A DNA stretch of 64,000 bases from the NCBI RefSeq assembly GCF_036227225.1, contig NZ_CP109444.1:3143501-3207500 (forward strand). Reading direction: 5' to 3'. The translations under genes and the position numbers were made by a program. Source of the stretch: Streptomyces sp. NBC_01478. Lineage in GTDB: Bacteria > Actinomycetota > Actinomycetes > Streptomycetales > Streptomycetaceae. This document shows positions 58,439 to 64,000 of this stretch, piece by piece; positions within the stretch are counted from its first letter, which is position 1, and each line of letters begins with the position of its first letter. The notes under the pieces are model-generated. The model saw only the letters and a program-made list of their open reading frames with translations. It made no database searches and was not told the origin of the DNA.

Positions 58439-59566
58439 ATGTCCATGGCAGGGAATCTTCGGAAGGTCACGGGCCTGGGCAGGGTCGGCGGCCTCCGCAA
58501 GGTGGCGCGGCTGGCCCGGCGCCGCCCGCGGGTCGACCTGAGCCACCACGCCCGGTCACCCCTGGGCTCCTCGGTGGTGAAGTGCGTCACGTATCAGGAC
58601 GGCGTCCGGGTCCCGGTCGGCGGCGATCTGGTGGACGCCGTCGAGCGGGTGCGCAAGAAGGACGACGGCTTCGTCTGGCTCGGCCTGCACGAGCCGACGA
58701 ACGAGGAGTTCGCGGGCATCGCCGAGCTCTTCGACCTGCACCCGCTGGCGGTCGAGGACGCGATCGAGGCCCATCAGCGCCCGAAGGTGGAGCGCTACGG
58801 CGAGACGTTGTTCGCGGTCTTCAAGACGGTCTGCTACGTCGAGCACGAGAAGCTGACCGCGACGAGCGAGGTCGTGGACACCGGCGAGATCATGGTGTTC
58901 GTCGGCGCCGAGTTCGTCATCACCGTGCGGCACGGGCGGCACGGCTCACTGGGGCCGCTGCGCGAGGAGTTGGAGTCGAACCCGCTACAGCTCGCCAAGG
59001 GACCGGCCGCGGTGCTGCACGCGATCGCGGACCACGTGGTCGACGACTATCTGAGCGTCACGGACTCGGTGCAGGCGGACATCGACCAGGTGGAGACGGA
59101 CGTGTTCGCGGAGAACGGCGCGCGGGCGGACCCGGGCCGTATTTACCAGCTCAAGCGTGAACTCCTGGAGCTGAAGCGGGCGGTCGTCCCCCTCGGCCGC
59201 CCGCTGGAGGAGCTCGCCACCCGGCCGATGCGGGTGGTCGGACCGGAGATACAGGCCTACTTCCGGGATGTCTCCGACCATCTGCTGCGCGCGAAGGAGC
59301 AGATCGCGTCCTTCGACGAACTGCTCAACTCGATTCTGCAGGCGCACCTCGCCCAGGTGACGGTCGCGCAGAACGAGGACATGCGGAAGATCACGGCCTG
59401 GGCCGCGGTGATCGCCGTACCGACGATGGTGTGCGGTGTGTACGGCATGAACTTCGACCACATGCCGGAGCTGCACTGGCGGTTCGGCTATCCCCTGGTC
59501 ATCGGCGTGATATTCGTGTCCTGTCTGGTGCTGTACCGGGGCTTCCGGCGCAACGGCTGGCTCTGA
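58439..59566 (+). CDS. corA: CorA-family magnesium/cobalt transporter
   Basis: CorA forms a pentameric Mg2+ channel. The 375-aa protein has the cytoplasmic domain with HPLAVEDAIEAHQRPKVERYG, a long helix, and two C-terminal membrane segments with the selectivity motif YGMNFDHMPEL. The basic N-terminal 50 residues are longer than in the E. coli protein. GGAG lies 6 bp before the ATG. Confidence 0.93.
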   Translation: MSMAGNLRKVTGLGRVGGLRKVARLARRRPRVDLSHHARSPLGSSVVKCVTYQDGVRVPVGGDLVDAVERVRKKDDGFVWLGLHEPTNEEFAGIAELFDLHPLAVEDAIEAHQRPKVERYGETLFAVFKTVCYVEHEKLTATSEVVDTGEIMVFVGAEFVITVRHGRHGSLGPLREELESNPLQLAKGPAAVLHAIADHVVDDYLSVTDSVQADIDQVETDVFAENGARADPGRIYQLKRELLELKRAVVPLGRPLEELATRPMRVVGPEIQAYFRDVSDHLLRAKEQIASFDELLNSILQAHLAQVTVAQNEDMRKITAWAAVIAVPTMVCGVYGMNFDHMPELHWRFGYPLVIGVIFVSCLVLYRGFRRNGWL

Positions 59567-59660
59567 GCGGGCCGCCGCCGAGCCGGAATCGTCCGAGGTT
59601 CCACGCCCGGAATCGTGCGAAGGTTCCACACCCCGACCGCCCGACGGACCGTCCGCGGGT

Positions 59661-60089
59661 TCAGCGCAGGCCGCTCCGGGCGTAGACGCTCTCGACCCAG
59701 CCGGCGAGCTGTTCCTCCGTCAGATGCTGGGCCAGGTCGGCCTCGCTGATCATGCCGACGAGACGCTTGTTGTCGATGACCGGAAGCCGGCGGATCTGGT
59801 GTCCCTGCATCTCCTGGAGCACTTCGCCGACATCGGCGCCGACATCGATCCAGCGGGGTGTGCCCTGGGCCATCTCGCCGGCGGTGATCTTGGCCGGGTC
59901 GTGGCCCATGGCCACACAGCCGACGACGATGTCCCGGTCGGTGAGGATGCCGCAGAGCCGTTCGTTCTCGTCGCTGATGGGCAGGGCCCCGACGCCCAGT
60001 TCGCGCATCAGTTGGGCGGCGCGGTCCAGGGTTTCATGGGCGGGGATCCACTGGGCGCCCCGGTGCATGATGTCTCCGGCGGTGGTCAT
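59661..60089 (-). CDS. CBS-domain pair protein
   Basis: The 142-aa protein consists of two CBS domains (AGDIMHRGAQWIPAHETLDRAAQLM; LPISDENERLCGILTDRDIV; LPVIDNKRLVGMISEADLAQHL), which usually bind adenine nucleotides and regulate partner proteins. It stands alone here. GGGAGGT lies 7 bp before the ATG at 60089, so the frame to 60125 is not used. Confidence 0.9.
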   Translation of the reverse strand: MTTAGDIMHRGAQWIPAHETLDRAAQLMRELGVGALPISDENERLCGILTDRDIVVGCVAMGHDPAKITAGEMAQGTPRWIDVGADVGEVLQEMQGHQIRRLPVIDNKRLVGMISEADLAQHLTEEQLAGWVESVYARSGLR

Positions 60090-60236
60090 GAAGTACCTCC
60101 CGGTGCCGGACGGCCGGCGCGGCACAGAACGTTCCGCTAGTCCCGGCGCCCTACATTCTCGCCGCGCGGCCGGGGGAACGCACCCGGACGGTCGCGACTT
60201 CCGGTGCGCCGGCCGGGACGGCCCCGAGGAAACCGC

Positions 60237-60629
60237 TCAGACGTGGAACCCCACGACCTTCCGTGGTACGACGCGGATGATCACCCGCGTCTGGTCGTCC
60301 TTCTCACCGGGCGGGTCGATGCCGAGGTACTTGTGCGAGAGCTCGTACGGAAGCCGTTTGTCCGGGTCGGGGAGGATCTCGGCGGTGCCGCGGATCTCCA
60401 CCGAGGCATAGGGGTTGGCGAGGTCGAACACCGACAGGCTGACGCGGGGGTCGTGGCGGAGGTTGCGTACTTTCTGGCGGTCTTCGAGGGAGGAGAAGAG
60501 CACGGTGTCACCCTCGCGCTTCATCCAGACCACCGAGGTCTGAGGGGCGCCGTCGGGCCGGAGGGTGGCGACATTGGCGAAGTTCTTGCCGTCGAGGAGA
60601 GCGCGGACGGATTCGTCGAAGATCGGCAT
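60237..60629 (-). CDS. PPOX-class F420/FMN-dependent oxidoreductase
   Basis: The 130-aa split-barrel protein has the family start FDESVRALLDGKNFANVATLRPDGAPQTSVVWM and the phosphate-binding segment VRNLRHDPRVSLSVFD. Members reduce or oxidise small molecules with deazaflavin F420 or flavin. TAGGAT at 60636-60641 ends 6 nt before the ATG, so a leaderless transcript is likely. Confidence 0.88.
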   Translation of the reverse strand: MPIFDESVRALLDGKNFANVATLRPDGAPQTSVVWMKREGDTVLFSSLEDRQKVRNLRHDPRVSLSVFDLANPYASVEIRGTAEILPDPDKRLPYELSHKYLGIDPPGEKDDQTRVIIRVVPRKVVGFHV

Positions 60630-60694
60630 ACCGACATCCTAACTAAATGCACGCGCATATAAAAGCCCTTGGGCGAGGTCACCCGGACTTCGGT

Positions 60695-60745
60695 CCTCAG
60701 GCCTCAGGCCTCAGGCTTCGGGGCTCAGGCTTCGGGGCTCAAGCC
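60695..60745. repeat. Short tandem repeats at the 3' end of the uridine-kinase-like gene
   Basis: Three copies of CCTCAGG (60695-60715) run into two copies of a CTTCGGGGCTCAGG-like unit. The array overlaps the stop codon region of the minus-strand gene. Confidence 0.7.
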
Positions 60746-61392
60746 TCACGCCACCCGCTCCACGCCGGATGACGCGGGTCGTCCGCACGCACCAGGACGT
60801 CCGCCGTGCCGGCCGGGTCGGTCTCGTCCTCGTAGCGCTCGAAGGCGGGGAGGGTCCAGTGCTCGGTCTCGGGGGTACGGCGGCGCAGGGCGCCAGGTGA
60901 GAGGAGGACATGGACGGTCAGATCGAAGGGGAACCAGTGCCGAAGGAGGAAGGGCCCATGCAGCAACAGGACGGCGTCGGGCGGGAGTTGGACATAGGGG
61001 CTGCGGGTGGCGCGGTCCGCGGCCGGGTCCCACAGGTCGGGCAGGACGCGGCCGTCGCCGTCCGGTTCGAGCGGCCCGAAGACCTCGCGCCACAGGGCAC
61101 GGGTGTCGAACCAGCCGTCGTAGTACGCGTCGACGTCCTGGCGTCCGTACTCCAGGCGCAGCGAGGCCGGGCGCAGGAACCCCTCGGTGCCCACGACGAG
61201 CGAGGAGCGGCCGCGGATGCGCAGCGCCTCCGAGACGCGCTCGGCGAGGTCGCCCGGGCGGGCCGCGGGGGCGCCGTCGATGGCGACGCGCGGCCAGGGG
61301 CTGCCGTCGGCCGGCTTCAGGTCGAGCAGACGCTCGGCGAGGAGGTCGCCGAGCCGGTCCCAGGTGATCGCTTCCAGTCGCACAGGGCCCAT
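60739..61392 (-). CDS. Uridine kinase-like protein with degenerate P-loop
   Basis: The 217-aa product resembles actinobacterial proteins labelled uridine kinase: RVAIDGAPAARPGDLAERVSEAL near residue 35, FLRPASLRLEYGRQDVDAYYDGWFD, and PDAVLLLHGPFLLRHWFPFDLTVHVLLS. The P-loop lacks the normal GK(S/T), so phosphotransfer cannot be assumed. The ATG at 61392 gives a normal length; the open frame extending to 61710 is antisense noise. Confidence 0.75.
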   Translation of the reverse strand: MGPVRLEAITWDRLGDLLAERLLDLKPADGSPWPRVAIDGAPAARPGDLAERVSEALRIRGRSSLVVGTEGFLRPASLRLEYGRQDVDAYYDGWFDTRALWREVFGPLEPDGDGRVLPDLWDPAADRATRSPYVQLPPDAVLLLHGPFLLRHWFPFDLTVHVLLSPGALRRRTPETEHWTLPAFERYEDETDPAGTADVLVRADDPRHPAWSGWREA

Positions 61393-61409
61393 GATGCGGC
61401 AGGCCGCGA

Positions 61410-61837
61410 TCAGGGTGCGTCGTGCAGGTGGCTCCGCCGGGCCGCGAGAAGGTGCGGGAGGTGGGTTTCGCTCCAGGCGCGGGCGGCGTCGAGGAGAGGG
61501 ACGAGGCTGCGGCCGAGAGGGGTGAGGGCGTATTCGACGCGCGGCGGGTTCTCGTCGTACACGGTCCTGGTGAGCAGGCCGTCGCGTTCCATGGCGCGCA
61601 GGGTCTCGCTGAGGACTTTGGGGGTAACGGCCTTGAGCGGTATACGGAGTTCGGTGAAGCGACGCGGGCCGCCTTGCAGACAGCGGACGATCATGCCGGT
61701 CCTCCCCCACTGCCTTAAGGGCGTGGGCGGTGCCCCCAGTCCCCCACGCGAAAGGGCGTCGCGGACGACGGACAGACGGGGTCGAACATGCCGGGGTCGA
61801 GCGGTTCCTGCCGTACGGCGTCCGTCGCGTCGGTCAT
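61410..61837 (-). pseudogene. HxlR-family regulator, apparently frameshifted near its N-terminus
   Basis: HxlR proteins are winged-helix redox/aldehyde-responsive regulators. The C-terminal two thirds is intact: GMIVRCLQGGPRRFTELRIP, TPKVLSETLRAMERDGLLTRT and ENPPRVEYALTPLGRSL. The natural start, ATG at 61837 (MTDATDAVRQEPLDPGMFDPVCPS), is in a different frame and stops after 40 codons. SVVRDALSR lies in the C-terminal frame and RVGDW in the first. The region where VGDKWT is expected holds a short palindromic sequence. A 143-aa frame from ATG 61841 exists but has the wrong N-terminus. Sequencing error cannot be excluded. Confidence 0.65.
61702..61746. repeat. Short palindromic element inside the HxlR gene
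   Basis: CCCACTGCCTTAAGGGCGTGGG is an imperfect palindrome centred on TTAA. It is flanked by CTCCC and by GGTGCCCCCAGTCCCCCAC. It adds about 30 bp where the HxlR family has only VGDKWT. It resembles the small dispersed palindromes seen in Streptomyces genomes, but no second copy occurs in this window. Confidence 0.5.
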
Positions 61838-61936
61838 GCATCGAGGCTAGCGCCGGTACCGTTGAAGTAACCGGGACTCAACTGCCTAACGTGCAGGTCG
61901 GGCGGCGAAGAACGCTGCCGGACAAGGGAGTTGGGC

Positions 61937-62632
61937 ATGAGCGGGATCGTGGTTCTCGGGGCCGGCGGGCGGGCGGGGCGGGCCGTCACGGCGGAGGCGC
62001 TCGGGCGTGGGTACGAGGTGACGGCCGTGGTGCGGGATCCGGCGCGGTACGCGGAGCTCGCGGTGGAGGGCGTCTCGGTCGTGCGGGGTGATGTGACCGA
62101 TGCCGGGTCGGTGCGGGAGGCCGCGGGCGGGGCGGCCGCCGCCGTGCACGCGGTGTCGCCGTTCAGCGGGCCCGAGCAGGGCTTCGGCTCGCTCGATCCC
62201 GGCTTCTTCGTCAAGGCGGCGGACGCGTTGCTGAAGGGGCTGGCCGCGGCCGGGGTGCGGCGGCTCGTCGCCGTCGGACTGTTCGCGGACCTGCTCGGGG
62301 CGGACGGGCGCCCGGTGATGGACGACCCCTCGACGTTTCCGCCGGAGACAAGGCCGTTCGCGCTGGCCCACACGGCAGGCCTGCGGCGGCTGCGGGAGGC
62401 CGGCGAGGCCACGGCGGTGGACTGGGTGATGCTCACCCCTGGCGGTGGGCTGGAGCAGGACGCCCCACGCACCGGGCGCCACCGCCTGGGCGACGAGCGG
62501 GTGCCGGAGGGTGCGCCCGGGCTGTCGTACGCGGATCTGGCCGTGTCGGTGCTCGACGAGATCGAGACGCCGACCCGGCACCGTACGCGCGTGTCGGTGT
62601 TCGTTCCGCGCGAGGTGCGGCGGAGGACGTAG
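61937..62632 (+). CDS. NAD(P)-binding oxidoreductase (NmrA/YwnB-like)
   Basis: The 231-aa Rossmann protein begins IVVLGAGGRAGRAVTAEALGRGYEVTAVVRDP, then VVRGDVTDAGSV and GVRRLVAVG. These are short atypical SDR features. GGGAG lies about 6 bp before the ATG at 61937. It is divergent from the HxlR gene, the common arrangement in which HxlR controls the oxidoreductase; loss of HxlR function could leave it unregulated. Confidence 0.87.
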   Translation: MSGIVVLGAGGRAGRAVTAEALGRGYEVTAVVRDPARYAELAVEGVSVVRGDVTDAGSVREAAGGAAAAVHAVSPFSGPEQGFGSLDPGFFVKAADALLKGLAAAGVRRLVAVGLFADLLGADGRPVMDDPSTFPPETRPFALAHTAGLRRLREAGEATAVDWVMLTPGGGLEQDAPRTGRHRLGDERVPEGAPGLSYADLAVSVLDEIETPTRHRTRVSVFVPREVRRRT

Positions 62633-62667
62633 GAGAGAGGCTCGCAACAGGAGGGAATGCATCTCGT

Positions 62668-63381
62668 ATGGCGCCGTTCGCAACTGCCCTGCCCCGCAGT
62701 GGACTTCTGGTCGTTCAACCGCTGAGGAAGCGGCACTGTGCCGAGTGCCGTCGGGGCCCGTTGCCGTTGCTGGTCGTCGAGGGCGGTGCGCCGCGGTGTC
62801 TCGACTGCGTCGATCTCGGGCATCTGGTGTTCCTGCCGCGCGGCGACACCGCGCTGACGCGCAGGGCGCGGGAGGAGAGCGGGCTGTCGGCGGTGGTGGT
62901 GCGGTTCAACCGGCGCCGTAGCCGGTACGAGCGGCAGGGTGTCCTCGTCGAGGAGGCGGGGCTGGCGCGGGCCGAGCAGCGGTGTCTCGCGGACGCGGAG
63001 GCACGCCGGCGGCGTCGGGCACGGGACGCGGGGCGGCGGGCCGCGGCGGACGTGCGGTTCGAGGAGGCGTTCGCGGCGGAGATAGGACGCCTGTTCCCCG
63101 GCTGCCCCGAGGCGCGGGCCCGGGCCGTCGCCGCGCATGCCTCGGCGCGGGGCAGCGGGCGGGTGGGGCGGAGTGCGGCGGGGCGGGCGTTGTCCGAGGG
63201 TGCGGTGGTCTCGGCGGTGGTGGCATCCGTACGGCATGTGGACACGCCCTACGACCAGTTGCTGATGAGTGGGGTGCCGCGACATGAGGCGCGGCGGCGG
63301 CTCTCGGCGGGGGTGGAAGGGGTGCTGCGGGGGTGGCGGGAGGGACCGGTTCGGGCGGGGGCGGAGGCCGAGACCGGGTGA
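62668..63381 (+). CDS. DUF2293-domain protein
   Basis: The 237-aa protein has a possible zinc ribbon at the N-terminus (HCAECRRG and RCLDCVDLGHLVFLPRGD), a segment rich in Arg/Ala, and a C-terminal DUF2293 region (EEAFAAEIGRLFPGCPEARARAVAAHAS, VASVRHVDTPYDQLLMSGVPRHEAR). Function unknown; the zinc ribbon and basic helix suggest nucleic-acid contact, which is inference. Confidence 0.8.
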   Translation: MAPFATALPRSGLLVVQPLRKRHCAECRRGPLPLLVVEGGAPRCLDCVDLGHLVFLPRGDTALTRRAREESGLSAVVVRFNRRRSRYERQGVLVEEAGLARAEQRCLADAEARRRRRARDAGRRAAADVRFEEAFAAEIGRLFPGCPEARARAVAAHASARGSGRVGRSAAGRALSEGAVVSAVVASVRHVDTPYDQLLMSGVPRHEARRRLSAGVEGVLRGWREGPVRAGAEAETG

Positions 63382-63522
63382 GGAGGTCGACGGGCCCCGT
63401 GGACGTTCGCGCATGGCCCGGCGATTCTCGGCCATGGTCACCGGGGCGGGGGCGGGTTCGACTTGTCTCGGGAATTCGTGGTGGGCAGGATCTCGGCTCT
63501 ACGGGCGGGAGTTGATGTCGGC

Positions 63523-64000
63523 ATGATCGGTGAACCGTATTTCACCCTGACGGTTCTGGGGGTGCTCGCGACCGGGGTGATGGCCGGGGTGTTCTGTGCC
63601 TTCTCCGTGCTGGTCATGCGGGGACTGGCCGGGCTGCCGCCCGCGCAGGGGGTCGCCGCGATGAACGCGATCAACACCGCGGCGATGACGCCCGCCTTCA
63701 TGCTGCTGTTCGCCGGTTCGGCGGTGCTGTGCGCGGTGATCGCGGTGGTGACGTTCGTGCTGTGGCCGGATCAGGGGACCGTGGAGTTGCTGCTGGGCAG
63801 CGCGCTGTATCTGTTCGGTGTCTTCGGGCTGACCATCGTCGCGAACGTGCCCCGCAACGAGGCGCTGCTGAAGCTGGACCCGGGCACACCGGAAGCCGCC
63901 GCGTACTGGCCGTCGTACGTACGCGAGTGGACGATGTGGAATCACGTCCGCGCGGTCGCCTCGGCCGCCGCCGCGCTGGTCTACATGCTGGCTCTCACCT
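63523..64000 (+). CDS. DUF1772/anthrone oxygenase-like membrane protein (3' end outside window)
   Basis: The open frame runs to the window edge (159 codons seen). It has four hydrophobic segments, beginning MIGEPYFTLTVLGVLATGVMAGVFCAFS, then AMNAINTAAMTPAFMLLFAGSAVL, FGLTIVANVPRNEALLKLDP and WTMWNHVRAVAS. This is the DUF1772 pattern. Members include anthrone oxygenases, but most are uncharacterised. The 140 bp before it hold no gene. Confidence 0.82.
   Translation, partial: MIGEPYFTLTVLGVLATGVMAGVFCAFSVLVMRGLAGLPPAQGVAAMNAINTAAMTPAFMLLFAGSAVLCAVIAVVTFVLWPDQGTVELLLGSALYLFGVFGLTIVANVPRNEALLKLDPGTPEAAAYWPSYVREWTMWNHVRAVASAAAALVYMLALT

Noticed and set aside
60126..60135. GAACGTTC as a LexA box
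   Set aside because: It lacks the spacer of the actinobacterial LexA operator (GAAC-N4-GTTC), so it is only a short palindrome.

Overview
The window is a stretch of a Streptomyces chromosome. The evidence is the very high GC content with strong third-position GC bias, the frequent GTG starts, the 4-bp ATGA/GTGA gene overlaps, and an actinomycete gene order: tkt-tal-zwf-opcA-pgl, then secG-tpiA-pgk-gap, then uvrC-rapZ-yvcK-whiA. From memory this order resembles the SCO1935-SCO1970 region of S. coelicolor, but no alignment was run. There is no prophage, transposase, CRISPR array, tRNA or rRNA that I can support.

Layout. 1-7.6 kb: oxidative pentose phosphate operon on the + strand (tkt partial, tal, zwf, opcA, pgl), facing pgi across a hairpin terminator. 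7.6-9.4 kb: an MFS exporter and an RbpA-like RNA polymerase-binding protein. 9.6-13.1 kb: secG and the lower-glycolysis genes tpiA, pgk and gap. 13.3-16.3 kb: a secreted M14 zinc carboxypeptidase. A gene-free 650-bp stretch of decayed repeats follows. 16.9-22.0 kb: the overlapping uvrC-rapZ-yvcK-whiA cluster (DNA repair, cell-wall and sporulation control). 22.1-28.1 kb: a sensory locus made of a LuxR-type response regulator, a large NIT-HAMP-PAS-GAF histidine kinase, a sugar-type binding lipoprotein without permeases, and a divergent receiver-only regulator. 28.3-31.9 kb: an HTH protein, a Tat-exported Rieske lipoprotein, and a LacI regulator with a PfkB kinase behind a clear operator. 32-35 kb: uvrA. 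35.2-43.3 kb: small metabolic genes, an amino-acid ABC transporter, aroQ beside an MHS-family transporter, and a cation/proton exchanger. 43.4-47.3 kb: a Ter stress island (terC behind a yybP-ykoY manganese riboswitch, a large TerD-like protein, and terD). 47.4-52.2 kb: uvrB, an MHYT membrane protein, a secreted phosphodiesterase and ogt. 52.3-64 kb: accessory metabolism (MFS, formaldehyde dehydrogenase, pseudouridine degradation, methyltransferase, CorA, CBS protein, PPOX oxidoreductase, a broken HxlR regulator, DUF2293 and DUF1772 proteins).

The main discovery is regulatory. The motif TTGTCAGTG-N8-TANNNT is the known RecA-independent DNA-damage promoter (RecA-NDp/PafBC type) of actinobacteria. 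It occurs exactly, with exact N8 spacing, before uvrA, uvrB, ogt and an uncharacterised MFS exporter. It occurs with one change before terD, and in a weaker form before the uvrC operon. This ties three Uvr subunits, an alkyltransferase, a tellurium-type stress island and an exporter into one predicted damage regulon inside 43 kb. The terD and MFS members look new. The Ter island also carries a Mn2+ riboswitch, so metal and DNA-damage signals may converge there.
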